A DNA stretch of 47,812 bases from Mageeibacillus sp. UBA5436 (GCA_002427545.1 DIRM01000039.1:1-47812); one strand, 5' to 3'; positions 16,333 through 25,994 are shown, counted from the stretch's first letter. Made by a program: numbers and translations. The notes: generated by a model not told the origin, from the sequence alone.

Positions 16333-17622
16333 ATGGATAAAATAACATTACAAACCCTTCAAAACATGCATCCATATGATCTGTCAGAATTATTTCTAAC
16401 ATGGGATGTAGATGAACGGCAACGTTGGATGTCACTCTTATCAACAGAACAATTATCAGAAATGTTTAGTTATCTCGAGCCTGAAAGAGCGATTGAATTC
16501 ATTCGAGATCTTGATCAGACACGTCAAGCGCAATTAATAGACTTGATGGAACCAGATGATGCTCGTGATATTTTGTATGAAATGGATGATCAAGAAAAAC
16601 AAGAAATTCTTGAAAAATTGGAATCTCAAGACAAAATTAGTCAGCTTTTGAGTTATGATGAAGATGAATCAGGAGCACATATGACTACTGATTTCATTAG
16701 TTTAACACCCGATATGGATGTTAAGACAGCAACAAAAAAAGTGATTGCATTGGCTAATGAAGTAGAGACAATAAGTCGTTTATTTGTTGTGGATCATAAA
16801 GGCTATTTTTTGGGAACTGTTTCGCTCAAAAAATTGATTAAAACAAAATCGCCTCAATTAATACAAGCTATCATGGAAAATTATCCTTTTGTTTTAGATA
16901 CGGAACCGATAGAGGAATCGATTCATAAGATGAGAGATTATTCGGCTTTTGAAATGCCAGTTTGCAATCAATCAAATCATTTATTAGGCATGATCATGAT
17001 GGATGATGCTTTAGATACCTATCATGAAGAAGCTACTGAAGACTACGAAAAACTATCAGCTTTGCCAGAAGCTGAAAAAGAAGAACCTTTTGTAAAATCT
17101 GCACTTAAAAGACTGCCTTGGCTAGTCATTTTATTAATTTTGTCAATTCCAATTGCTTATATCACAACTTGGTTTGAAGACGTATTAGTAGCTGTAGCAG
17201 TATTAGCTTTCTTTCAACCTTTGATTTTGGATGCTTCTGGTGATGTAGCGACTCAAACATTAGCAGTGACCTTAAGAATATTAACCAAAAACCCTAAACA
17301 TGCTTTGAAAAATGGTAATAAGGAAGTTTTAACTGGATTTTTAACTGGTCTGATCATGGGCGCTACAGCTTTTGCAATTGCTTATTTTTTAGCAGTTTAT
17401 ATGAATTCAGCCCAACCTTTAACCTTAGCAATAGTAGTGGGATTATCATTGTGGATTACCGTCATAATCGCTCCTGTTTTAGGTGTTTTAGTTCCAGTAG
17501 GGATAAATAAATTGGGTTTTGATCCAGCTGTTGCTTCAGGACCTTTTATAACTACACTTGCTGACTTAACCAGTTTGTTAGTATTTTTTGGTTTAGCAAA
17601 TGTATTATTGGGTGGGTTATAG
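16333..17622 (+). CDS. mgtE: MgtE-family magnesium channel, copy 1 (atypical)
   Basis: 429 residues in the MgtE order: N-terminal helical gating domain (1-125, with MEPDDARDILYEM), a CBS pair (about 130-250), and five membrane helices (260-429). These parts gate Mg2+ entry. The end is normal (LGFDPAVASGPFITTLADLT). The pore signature differs: MgtE proteins usually have a G-N-x-G-(T/S)-Q motif, but here it is LDASGDVATQTL, with Asp for Asn and Val-Ala for the following positions. AGGAG lies seven bases before the ATG. A second mgtE begins one base after the stop, so the two are co-translated and may form a mixed dimer. Confidence 0.88.
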   Translation: MDKITLQTLQNMHPYDLSELFLTWDVDERQRWMSLLSTEQLSEMFSYLEPERAIEFIRDLDQTRQAQLIDLMEPDDARDILYEMDDQEKQEILEKLESQDKISQLLSYDEDESGAHMTTDFISLTPDMDVKTATKKVIALANEVETISRLFVVDHKGYFLGTVSLKKLIKTKSPQLIQAIMENYPFVLDTEPIEESIHKMRDYSAFEMPVCNQSNHLLGMIMMDDALDTYHEEATEDYEKLSALPEAEKEEPFVKSALKRLPWLVILLILSIPIAYITTWFEDVLVAVAVLAFFQPLILDASGDVATQTLAVTLRILTKNPKHALKNGNKEVLTGFLTGLIMGATAFAIAYFLAVYMNSAQPLTLAIVVGLSLWITVIIAPVLGVLVPVGINKLGFDPAVASGPFITTLADLTSLLVFFGLANVLLGGL

Positions 17623-17623
17623 A

Positions 17624-18934
17624 ATGAATAATAAAGAATTAGATTTATTAAAAAAGGGACATCCACTAGATATAGCACGCATGATCGAAAGTGCTGATGC
17701 TATTCAACAATTTGAAATGTTAAATCAACTACCAGTTGATCGTTTGAATGATGTTTTTATCGAATTAAGTGATGAATTAGCTTTAAACTATATTAATTCT
17801 CTTTCAATAAATAAGAAAAAAGAATTATTAGATGCTCTAGAAATGGACGAAATTCGTAATTTGCTAGATGATGTTGATAGCAAAGAAGTCCAAAAAATTC
17901 TATCTTTATTAAATGTAGCTAAACGCCAAAAAATGATTCGTATGCTGGCATATGATGAAGATGTTGCAGCATCAATTATGAATACAGACTTTATTGTAAT
18001 TGATGAAAAAACAAGTATTGCAGATGCTACTCAAAATTTAATAAAGAGTGTGAAAGATAGTGACTTCATCGATGAAATCTTTGTTGTAGACAATAATAAA
18101 AACTATGTTGGCTCTATTGAATTAAAAAAATTAATATCGGCTCGTAAAGGTGATGATATTGATAAAATTATTGAGCGCAATCAAACAGTGATTTATGAAC
18201 ATGATTCCATATACTCTGCAATTAAGAAACTAAGAGATTATGATGATACTGTTATGCCTGTTGTAAATGAACAACAACATTTAATTGGAATTATTACGGC
18301 GGACGATATCTTAGATATCATGATTGAAGAATATGAAGAAGATGTTGAACGTTATGTTGCTGTTGGAGATTACGAAGAAGATTCTTCGGCTTTTGTAAGG
18401 ACCAAACAAAGACTACCTTGGCTTCTAGCTTCAATTATTTTGAATTTGGTCATCGCAGGTCTTCTTTCCTTTTTTCAGGCCACTATCGAACAAATTACGG
18501 CTCTTATCTTGTTTCAACCAATGATCTTAGGAATGGCTGGTAATATTGGGACACAAGCAATTTCTGTAACTATTTTAGGTTTACATCAAAATGAATTAAA
18601 TGGCGACGATGATGTGAAACTGCATGTCCGAGATGAAGTTATGATAGGTTTACTTAATAGTATAGCAATTGGGTTTTTAGGTTTTGTGATTGCCTTAATT
18701 TTCCTTTTCACGGTTAATATGGGAAATCAAGATCCATTTCAATTAGCTTTTGTTGTTGGAACTTCTTTAACTGGCGGGATGTTTGTCTCAGCTCTATGTG
18801 GTGTTTTTATTCCTATTTTTCTTGAAAAAATGAAGGTTGATCCAGCGATTGCCTCGGGTCCAATTATTAGTACAATAAATGATTTATTTGCCTTACTTAT
18901 TTATTTTGCAATTGCGACAGCAATGTTGTTATAA
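17624..18934 (+). CDS. mgtE: MgtE-family magnesium channel, copy 2 (canonical)
   Basis: 436 residues with the same architecture as its upstream neighbour: helical N-domain (LDALEMDEIRNLLDDVDSKE), CBS pair, and five membrane helices. The pore signature is canonical (LGMAGNIGTQAISVTI) and the last helix carries KVDPAIASGPIISTINDL. Upstream in-frame starts exist, but the ATG at 17624, one base after the first mgtE stop and preceded by GGGTGGG, is the sensible one. MgtE normally works as a homodimer, so a tandem pair raises the question of a heterodimer or of two differently gated channels. Confidence 0.92.
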   Translation: MNNKELDLLKKGHPLDIARMIESADAIQQFEMLNQLPVDRLNDVFIELSDELALNYINSLSINKKKELLDALEMDEIRNLLDDVDSKEVQKILSLLNVAKRQKMIRMLAYDEDVAASIMNTDFIVIDEKTSIADATQNLIKSVKDSDFIDEIFVVDNNKNYVGSIELKKLISARKGDDIDKIIERNQTVIYEHDSIYSAIKKLRDYDDTVMPVVNEQQHLIGIITADDILDIMIEEYEEDVERYVAVGDYEEDSSAFVRTKQRLPWLLASIILNLVIAGLLSFFQATIEQITALILFQPMILGMAGNIGTQAISVTILGLHQNELNGDDDVKLHVRDEVMIGLLNSIAIGFLGFVIALIFLFTVNMGNQDPFQLAFVVGTSLTGGMFVSALCGVFIPIFLEKMKVDPAIASGPIISTINDLFALLIYFAIATAMLL

Positions 18935-18981
18935 AAGTCATTATTGAAAATATTCCAAATCAAAAAATAGGAGGAACTGAA

Positions 18982-19515
18982 ATGAAAGAAAAAATTAATG
19001 TTAATGAATATGCAGAAAAGATTACGCAAGCTCTCTCAAAAGGTATACTTCTCAATACTAAAGATAGAAAATTTAATAGTATGGTAATCGGTTGGGGAAG
19101 TTTAGGCAGAGTATGGGAACGACCAACTTTTACAGTTTATGTTAGAGAGCATCGTTTTACAAAATCTCAATTAGATGCGTCTGGTGAGTTCACACTTAGC
19201 ATTCCGATGGACAACCCAGATTCTAATATCACAAAAATATGTGGGAGAATGTCTGGGCACAATATCGATAAAGTTGCTGAAGCAAATCTGACATTAGAAG
19301 AGCCAGAAATAAATCATATTCCTGGGATAAAAGAATATCCCTTGACTCTGGAATGCAAGATACTGTATGCCCAAAAACAGGAAATTGAAAAACTTCCAGA
19401 AGATATTAGAAAAAACATGTATCCACAGGATGTAGACAGCTCTTGTACCTCTTCAAATAAAGATGCACATATAGCATATATTGGGGAAATTGTTGCCGCA
19501 TACATTATTAAATAA
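18982..19515 (+). CDS. Flavin reductase-like FMN-binding protein
   Basis: 177 residues with the split-barrel pattern of the flavin reductase-like family: KGILLNTKDRKFNSMVIGWG, then RPTFTVYVREHRFTKSQLDA, then FTLSIPMDNPDSNITKICGR. These are the usual N-terminal stations of the anaerobe-type proteins in this family. It probably binds FMN and acts in electron transfer. AGGAGG is well placed before the ATG. It lies 39 bases upstream of a C_GCAxxG_C_C protein, a frequent type of redox neighbour, and then an aldehyde dehydrogenase. Confidence 0.85.
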   Translation: MKEKINVNEYAEKITQALSKGILLNTKDRKFNSMVIGWGSLGRVWERPTFTVYVREHRFTKSQLDASGEFTLSIPMDNPDSNITKICGRMSGHNIDKVAEANLTLEEPEINHIPGIKEYPLTLECKILYAQKQEIEKLPEDIRKNMYPQDVDSSCTSSNKDAHIAYIGEIVAAYIIK

Positions 19516-19553
19516 ACAATAATGGCGACTCGGATAAAACAAAAGGCAAAGTT

Positions 19554-19955
19554 ATGAAAATAAAGGAAGAAGCTACGAAAATACATGAAAGTGGCTTTAA
19601 CTGCGCACAAAGTGTTTTGTGTGCTTGTAGAGAATATACCAGATTAGATGATGAACGTGCTCTTGCCATTTCCGGTGGTTTTGGCAGAGGAGTACAATGC
19701 GGAGAAATTTGTGGAGCTTTAACGGGTGCGGTGATGGCGCTCGGTTTGGTCTATCCTTTTAATGAGGAATCAGATATTGCAGCAAAGGAAAGAATAGCAT
19801 TATTGACGGAGGAATGTATTGAGAAATTTCAAGATGAGTTTGGTTGTTTACGCTGCGAAGAGTTAAAACTAGGGGAGCATAGTTGCGCTAGAATTATAGA
19901 ACGTTCTGCAGAATTAGTTGAAGCAATAATCCTTAAAAACAAAGAAGAAAAATAG
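19554..19955 (+). CDS. C_GCAxxG_C_C family redox-type protein
   Basis: 133 residues matching the C_GCAxxG_C_C family. Cys stations in order: ESGFNCAQSVLCA, GVQCGEICGALTGAVMALG (the CGxxCGAxTGAxMALG core), FGCLRCEELKLG and EHSCARII. The family is widespread in anaerobes and is thought to bind a metal or redox centre, often encoded beside oxidoreductases; the true function is unknown. A weak GGCAAAG precedes the ATG. It sits between the flavin reductase-like gene and the aldehyde dehydrogenase, all in one direction with small gaps. Confidence 0.88.
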   Translation: MKIKEEATKIHESGFNCAQSVLCACREYTRLDDERALAISGGFGRGVQCGEICGALTGAVMALGLVYPFNEESDIAAKERIALLTEECIEKFQDEFGCLRCEELKLGEHSCARIIERSAELVEAIILKNKEEK

Positions 19956-19988
19956 AGTAAAGCGCTTTGGAAGAAGGAACCTTGATTG

Positions 19989-21362
19989 ATGGATATATCG
20001 GTACAAGTAAATAAGCAAAGAGAATTTTTTAAGAGCGGTCAGACACTTGAATATTCTTTTCGATTGGAAGCACTAGAAAAATTATCCTTTACAATCTCTG
20101 AAATGGAATCCGAAATTGTGGCTGCCCTTGCTTCGGATTTAAACAAATCTGAAATCGAAAGCTTTATGACTGAAATTGGAATCGTACAAAGCGAAATCAA
20201 ATATGCCATAAAAAACCTTGCTAAGTGGATAAAGAAAAGAAAACATAAAACACCGCTGATGCTATTTCCTGCAAAGAGTTATTCAATTCCTGAACCATAT
20301 GGTGTGGTACTCATTATGTCACCATGGAACTATCCTTTTATGTTAACAATCATACCTCTAATTGGTGCAATTGCAGCTGGTAATTGCCCTATCTTAAAGC
20401 CATCAGCCTATTCACCAGCGGTATCGAATGTTATTTATAAATTGATTTCGAATTGTTTTGACGATAATTATTGTTCGGTGATACTTGGAAGCCGTAAAGA
20501 AAATAAAGAGTTACTGAAACAAAGATTTGACTATATTTTTTTTACTGGTAGTCTTGCCGTTGGGCAACTTGTCATGGAAGCTGCCTCAAGATGTTTGACT
20601 CCGATAACATTAGAATTAGGTGGTAAAAGTCCAGTTATTGTGGATAAAACATCAGATATTGATCTTGCTGCAAAACGTTTGGTATTTGGTAAATACATGA
20701 ATGCTGGGCAAACCTGTGTAGCCCCAGATTATGTTTTAGTTGATAAGAATAAAAAAACAGAACTCATCGAAAAACTGCAGTATTATATTAATTATTGTTA
20801 TCCGAAAAATACAAATGACGAAGTGATAGATTATCCTCAAATAATCAATCAGAAACATTTTGAACGTTTATGTCAATTGATGCATGATGAAAATATAGTC
20901 ATTGGCGGAAAGACATATCCAGAAAAACTTTCTATAGAGCCGACTGTTTTAGTTGATGTATCCTTCGATGCACCTATCATGCAAGAGGAAATATTTGGTC
21001 CATTACTGCCGATCATTGAGTATGAAAAATTGGATGAAGCCATTAGTGAAATACAAAGTAGGCCAAAACCATTGGCACTCTATTTATTTTCCTCTGATAA
21101 ATCTGTCTGGCGAAAAATTGAAAAAAACATAACTTTTGGTGGCGGTTGTATTAACGATTGCTTAATGCATGTCTCTTCGCTTTATTTACCTTTTGGCGGT
21201 GTAGGTGATAGTGGTATAGGAAATTATCATGGAAAAGCCAGCTTTGATACATTTTCACATTATAAGAGCATGGTAAACAAGAGTACTAAAATTGATTTTG
21301 ATGTTCGATACAGACCTTATGATGAGAAAAAGGAAAAATTAATACATAAATTATTAAACTAA
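19989..21362 (+). CDS. Aldehyde dehydrogenase (class 3-like)
   Basis: 457-residue NAD(P)-dependent aldehyde dehydrogenase. The cofactor and active-site stations are present: MSPWNYPFMLTIIPLIGAIA, FTGSLAVGQLV, ELGGKSP with the general base Glu209, the nucleophile Cys243 in GQTCVAPDYVLVDK, and MQEEIFGPLLPI. The short length and the C-terminus (PFGGVGDSGIGNYHGKASFD) fit the class-3/fatty-aldehyde type. A TTG lies one codon upstream (19986); I prefer the ATG, behind AAGAAGGAAC. Likely oxidises medium- or long-chain aldehydes. Physiological substrate unknown. Confidence 0.92.
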   Translation: MDISVQVNKQREFFKSGQTLEYSFRLEALEKLSFTISEMESEIVAALASDLNKSEIESFMTEIGIVQSEIKYAIKNLAKWIKKRKHKTPLMLFPAKSYSIPEPYGVVLIMSPWNYPFMLTIIPLIGAIAAGNCPILKPSAYSPAVSNVIYKLISNCFDDNYCSVILGSRKENKELLKQRFDYIFFTGSLAVGQLVMEAASRCLTPITLELGGKSPVIVDKTSDIDLAAKRLVFGKYMNAGQTCVAPDYVLVDKNKKTELIEKLQYYINYCYPKNTNDEVIDYPQIINQKHFERLCQLMHDENIVIGGKTYPEKLSIEPTVLVDVSFDAPIMQEEIFGPLLPIIEYEKLDEAISEIQSRPKPLALYLFSSDKSVWRKIEKNITFGGGCINDCLMHVSSLYLPFGGVGDSGIGNYHGKASFDTFSHYKSMVNKSTKIDFDVRYRPYDEKKEKLIHKLLN

Positions 21363-21458
21363 AAAAATAATTATCCAAAAATTAAATTTATTTTTATTTT
21401 CTGATATTTTATAAATTAACCTGTACATGTTATATATGCATATTGGAGGTCTTTTATC

Positions 21459-21530
21459 ATGTTAAACATGTTAGTAACTGTACGTTTTAATAGTATTAAC
21501 AGCAAAAAACAAGGCGGTGATTTTAAATGA
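21459..21530 (+). CDS. 23-codon upstream ORF coupled to the phospholipase D-like gene
   Basis: A short ORF with a strong ribosome binding site (GGAGG, 21445-21449, nine bases before the ATG). Its TGA overlaps the ATG of the next gene as ATGA. The peptide begins MLNMLVTVRF and ends KKQGGDFK. Its last codons also form the GGCGGTGAT ribosome binding site of the next gene. That arrangement is typical of translational coupling, so the peptide probably serves to set translation of the PLD-like gene, or is itself functional. I find no run of a single amino acid that would suggest attenuation. Confidence 0.5.
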   Translation: MLNMLVTVRFNSINSKKQGGDFK

Positions 21531-22969
21531 AAAGTTTTTTTACCCGTCTTTTATCAGCGAAACTGATTAAACAGATATCTATTTTATTTTTATTTTATTT
21601 TTTTCTGGGTGCCATTATCCCTTATCTATTCCCTTCTAAAATAAACGATCAAAAAAAACAGGAATTTAATAAAACGCAATATACAAGTGATAAAAATATA
21701 ATCGGTCCTGATAGAGTTTGTATTATTGAAAGTCCAAAGGATGCTTTTAATGTGAGGCTTGAAATCATACGCAATGCAGAAAAAACATTAGATATATCAT
21801 CCTATAAATTCAAGGATGATCCTTGTACAGAAGCTTTTCTTGGTGAAATTTTGAATGCCGCAGATAGAGGTGTAGAAATACGCATTGTGTTTAATAGTTT
21901 TATTAATTTTGCCGGAAAAGTAAAACATGAAATGAAAAAACTTAATAATCATCCTAATATCGAGTGTAAATTATATAATCAAATTAATTTACTTTATCCT
22001 TGGCGTACCCATGCCATGTTACACGATAAGATTATTATTGCAGATGATTCCATGCTTCTTATGGGAGGCAGAAACTTTGATAAAAGACATTTTGATCCTA
22101 ATGGCTATGATAAGCCTATAACATACGATCGTGAAGTTTTTGTCTGGAAAACAAGTATTAGCAATACAAATAATATCAGTGCTATTGAACAAACAAAAAA
22201 CTATGTTAATTTGCTATGGAATTCAAAAGATTCATCCTTTTATAAATCAAAACCAGATAAAAATAATGACATTTATCTATATTTAAAAGAATGTGCAAAT
22301 AAATATGAAATAAAAAATCCTCAATTTTATGAAAAAAAAATAGCGGATTATAAAAAACAAACGATGGAAACCAGTCGAATTACTTTGCTTCATAATCCGA
22401 TTAATACTAGTAAAAAAGAACCATGGGTAGCTTATCAATTATTATCTTTAACCCAAAATGCTAAACAAAAAGTGCTATTACAAACACCATATGCAACTGC
22501 AAATAGAGAATTACTGAGAGCTTTTAAACGAACAACAGAGAATTCAGATCTTTATATTATTACAAATTCAATGGCCTCTACTCCAAACTATCCAGCATTT
22601 TCTAATTATCGTTTTCAACGTCAAAAGTTCATAAAAACTGGAGCTAATATATATGAATTACAAAGCAAGAATTCAAATCATGCAAAATCGCTTGTTATTG
22701 ATGATAGATTGTCCATTGTTGGTTCATTTAATATGGATGGACGTAGTATGTATATCGATACTGAAACAATGCTTGTTATTGATAGTCCAGCAGTAGCAAA
22801 AGAATTAACGAATTGCATGACTGTTTTTTTTGAAAAGGCTATTGAAGTTGGTGAAGATAATAGCTATATAGAAAATACAAAGGTGGAGAAATTACCAGTT
22901 TCTTTTGCAAAAAAAATGATAACGACTCTTACATTTGTAATCATGCGTCCAATACAATTTTTATTATAA
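21527..22969 (+). CDS. Phospholipase D-family membrane protein
   Basis: 480 residues with an N-terminal membrane anchor (ILFLFYFFLGAIIPYLF) and two HKD motifs. The first is H166-D-K168-IIIA-D173 followed by MLLMGGRN; the second is H385-A-K387-SLVI-D392 followed by SIVGSFNMD. Both copies of HxKxxxxD are complete, so an active phosphatidyl transferase or hydrolase at the membrane surface is expected. The length and anchor resemble cardiolipin-synthase-like or PLD-like proteins of Gram-positives, but the order of domains is not that of canonical Cls (which has two N-terminal helices). Starts by ATGA overlap with the small upstream ORF. Confidence 0.85.
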   Translation: MKSFFTRLLSAKLIKQISILFLFYFFLGAIIPYLFPSKINDQKKQEFNKTQYTSDKNIIGPDRVCIIESPKDAFNVRLEIIRNAEKTLDISSYKFKDDPCTEAFLGEILNAADRGVEIRIVFNSFINFAGKVKHEMKKLNNHPNIECKLYNQINLLYPWRTHAMLHDKIIIADDSMLLMGGRNFDKRHFDPNGYDKPITYDREVFVWKTSISNTNNISAIEQTKNYVNLLWNSKDSSFYKSKPDKNNDIYLYLKECANKYEIKNPQFYEKKIADYKKQTMETSRITLLHNPINTSKKEPWVAYQLLSLTQNAKQKVLLQTPYATANRELLRAFKRTTENSDLYIITNSMASTPNYPAFSNYRFQRQKFIKTGANIYELQSKNSNHAKSLVIDDRLSIVGSFNMDGRSMYIDTETMLVIDSPAVAKELTNCMTVFFEKAIEVGEDNSYIENTKVEKLPVSFAKKMITTLTFVIMRPIQFLL

Positions 22970-23037
22970 TTAGACAAAATTAAAATTAATAAATAGAATG
23001 TAGAATCAAGCAAAATTGAAAACAGTGGAGAAATTTT

Positions 23038-24582
23038 ATGACGATAGCTTTATTTTCAGATTTGGTCTTACAGTTTGCTATTTATAGTTTTTTGGGTTGG
23101 GTATGTGAAGTCATATATTGTTCTATTCCTGCGAAAAAATTAGTGCAACGTGGTTTTTTAGCTGGACCTTATTGTCCAATCTATGGTTTTGGAGCGATTT
23201 CATTATTATTAATTCTATATCCTCTAACACAAATGAAGATGAGCTTACCATTTATTTTTATTGCTTCTGTTATCATTACTAGTGCTTTAGAATATTTTAC
23301 AAGTTGGCTTATGGAAAAATTTTTCAATATGCGTTGGTGGGATTATTCAGAGCATCGTTTTAACTTAAATGGTCGTATTTGTTTACTTAATTCAACCTTG
23401 TTTGGCGTATTAGGAATCGCCTTACTGTACCTCGTTCAACCTATTGTTCTTAAATTAATTTATAGCGTTTCATTAACAACAAGAATCGCGATTTCTGCAT
23501 TATTTATTGCCGTCATGCTAGTTGATTTAATTACAACCTTAAATAGTGTTTATAAATTGGATGCTAAGTTAAAAGAGATACAACAAACTTTACTAAATTT
23601 AAGAAAATACGATGAAAGATTCACTTGGTACGATAAAAAGGATACAGAGACGAGTTTATTTCATTTTAAAACCATTGCAAAAGAATTTAATGATGAAAAC
23701 ATTAATTCTTTGGTCAAAAAACTTAATAAACTTCTTCGTAAAGACAGAAGTGGACGTCGATTATTGAAATCTTTCTCTAAATTAAAATCTTCCACTTTAC
23801 AAGAAAATATTGAAATCGTTAAACAAACATTTTCAGAAGAAAAAAATAAAGTTTCTAAAAAATTAAATAAAAAAATCAAAAAACAAAATAAAGAGGAAGA
23901 AGAGACCAATGTAAAAACGAAAACAAAAGAAATATCTTTTGCCGATGGCCTTAATTTCTATAAATTATTTTGGGTTTTCTTTTTGGCTTCCTTTATAGGT
24001 GTTATTGTTGAAATGCTCTTTTGCTTGGTGAAAAATGGCTATATCGAAAGCAGGCAGGGTATGATTTATGGTCCGTTTAATCAAGTCTATGGTTTAGGAG
24101 CCGTCTTGATGCTACTCTGTCTCCATAAATTGGAAGAAAAAGGAGACCGTTGGGTGTTTTTGGGAAGTGCTGTTATTGGTGGAGTCTTTGAAGCCGTTTG
24201 TAGCCTCATTCAGGAATATGTTTTTGGTTCGGTTTCATGGGATTATTCTAAATTAAGTTTTGGCTTATTGGGGAATCGAACTAATCTATTATATATGTTC
24301 TTTTGGGGTGTTTTGGGTGTGATTTTTATAAAAGAAATCTATCCAAGGTTATCACGTTTTGTGGAACGTATACCAAATAAACAAGGTGTCTTTTTATCTT
24401 GGGTATTAGTGATATTTTTGTCACTTAATATACTCATTTCAGCCGTGGCAGTTTACAGATGGTCAGAAAGAGATCAAGGCATAGAAGCAGCAAATAGTAT
24501 AGAAACCTATTTGGACGAAAAATATCCTGATGAATTCATGAGTATCATTTATCCCAATATGCAGTTTAAGCATAATGAATAG
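23038..24582 (+). CDS. Duplicated CmpB-like membrane protein (putative ABC permease family)
   Basis: 514 residues built from two copies of the 'putative ABC transporter permease' (CmpB-like, PF06541) unit. Copy 1 (about 1-180): FAIYSFLGWVCEVIYCSI, RGFLAGPYCPIYGFGAI, ALEYFTSWLMEKFF, WWDYSEHRFNLNGRICL. Copy 2 (about 310-480): FFLASFIGVIVEMLFCLV, RQGMIYGPFNQVYGLGAV, VFEAVCSLIQEYVFG, WDYSKLSFGLLGNR. The halves are joined by a charged, Lys-rich linker of about 110 residues. The usual members have one unit. GTGGAG lies before the ATG. Function is not established, and no ABC ATPase is adjacent. Confidence 0.8.
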   Translation: MTIALFSDLVLQFAIYSFLGWVCEVIYCSIPAKKLVQRGFLAGPYCPIYGFGAISLLLILYPLTQMKMSLPFIFIASVIITSALEYFTSWLMEKFFNMRWWDYSEHRFNLNGRICLLNSTLFGVLGIALLYLVQPIVLKLIYSVSLTTRIAISALFIAVMLVDLITTLNSVYKLDAKLKEIQQTLLNLRKYDERFTWYDKKDTETSLFHFKTIAKEFNDENINSLVKKLNKLLRKDRSGRRLLKSFSKLKSSTLQENIEIVKQTFSEEKNKVSKKLNKKIKKQNKEEEETNVKTKTKEISFADGLNFYKLFWVFFLASFIGVIVEMLFCLVKNGYIESRQGMIYGPFNQVYGLGAVLMLLCLHKLEEKGDRWVFLGSAVIGGVFEAVCSLIQEYVFGSVSWDYSKLSFGLLGNRTNLLYMFFWGVLGVIFIKEIYPRLSRFVERIPNKQGVFLSWVLVIFLSLNILISAVAVYRWSERDQGIEAANSIETYLDEKYPDEFMSIIYPNMQFKHNE

Positions 24583-24718
24583 CCATCCCAATAAATCTTC
24601 AATAAGGGATAGAGTTTTAAGACTAGAGTATATGACAGACATTTTAGAATATGTTTTTTGTGATAATTATAAATTATTTAGAATTGAATATACTGAAATA
24701 AGAAAGGTTTAAACAAGA

Positions 24719-25927
24719 ATGCTTACATTATTAATAGCCGTTATTTATTTGGCTTTTATTGCTTTGGGTTTACCCGATTCTTTGCTTGGTGCTGCTTGGC
24801 CGGTGATGTATACAGAGCTAGCTGTTCCGCTTTCTTATTCGGGCATTATTTTTATTATTATTTCTCTAGGTACTGTTATTTCCAGCTTGAATAGCGACCG
24901 ATTAATTAAAAAAACAAACAGTAGCACAGTTACCATTGCAAGCGTAGGCTTAACAGCTGTTGCCATATTTGGTTTTGCTTATTCGCATAGCTTTTTAGCT
25001 TTATGCATTTGGGCGATTCCTTTTGGTTTGGGAGCTGGTAGTGTTGATGCGGTCTTAAATAATTATGTTGCATTGCATTTTGAAAGCAAACATATGAGTT
25101 GGTTGCATTGTATGTGGGGTGTTGGAGCAACGATTGGCCCTTACTTGATGAGTCTTGCTGTGACAAAAACCGGTTCATGGCATTATGGTTATAAAATGGT
25201 TGGCATTATGCAATTGATGATTACATTCATCATTTTTATAAGTTTACCATTATGGACTAAAAAAGAATTAGCGGATAAAAATGGTGATAATGTTCCGGTA
25301 TCTTATGAACCTATTCCCCTTAAAGAAGTGATTAAAATCAAAGGGGCAAAAGAAATGATGATTGCTTTTTTCAGCTATTGCGGCTTGGAACAAACGGTTG
25401 GCTTATGGGCATCAAGTTATTTGGTTATTGATAGAGGCATTGATGAGGTAACGGCAGCAAAATTTACCAGCATCTATTTTTTAGGGGTGACTGTTGGACG
25501 TGCTATAAACGGTTTATTAACCATGAAATTTTCGGATGAACAATTAATTAATACAGGCGAGGCGATTATAACGATTGGTGCTGCGCTACTTTTATTATTC
25601 GCTTCAAATCAAATAGCTATAATGGGCTTAATGTTGATTGGTCTTGGCTGTGCTCCAATTTATCCTAGCATTATACATTCTACACCGAAGAATTTTGGAA
25701 GAGATAAATCGCAAGCCATGATTGGCGTTCAAATGGCGAGCGCTTATGTAGGAACAACAATTATGCCGCCTCTTTTTGGTGCATTAACAAAAAAAATTGA
25801 TCTGAAAATTTTACCGATTTATATTCTTATTTTATTGATTCTCCAATCTACAATGTATAAACGCGTGTTACAGATAACTGGCAAGGCGAACGCTACAGAT
25901 AAAAAAGCAATTAAAACCAGATCATAA
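24719..25927 (+). CDS. MFS transporter
   Basis: 402-residue major facilitator with about twelve hydrophobic segments. The start (YLAFIALGLPDSLLGAAWPV) and the following VPLSYSGIIFIIISLGTVIS resemble the sugar/fucose-permease-like branch of MFS in Firmicutes. A second-half signature FLGVTVGRAINGLLTMKFSD and GLGCAPIYPSIIHSTP are also typical of that branch. GAAAGG lies about 12 bases before the ATG. The substrate is unknown. It is followed after 67 bases by the ABC exporter pair on the same strand. Confidence 0.88.
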   Translation: MLTLLIAVIYLAFIALGLPDSLLGAAWPVMYTELAVPLSYSGIIFIIISLGTVISSLNSDRLIKKTNSSTVTIASVGLTAVAIFGFAYSHSFLALCIWAIPFGLGAGSVDAVLNNYVALHFESKHMSWLHCMWGVGATIGPYLMSLAVTKTGSWHYGYKMVGIMQLMITFIIFISLPLWTKKELADKNGDNVPVSYEPIPLKEVIKIKGAKEMMIAFFSYCGLEQTVGLWASSYLVIDRGIDEVTAAKFTSIYFLGVTVGRAINGLLTMKFSDEQLINTGEAIITIGAALLLLFASNQIAIMGLMLIGLGCAPIYPSIIHSTPKNFGRDKSQAMIGVQMASAYVGTTIMPPLFGALTKKIDLKILPIYILILLILQSTMYKRVLQITGKANATDKKAIKTRS

Positions 25928-25994
25928 ACTTGCATGAATCTGGCAATTGTTGTAAATTGATTAATCGCTATGTGTAGATCTGAGGAGTATATAA

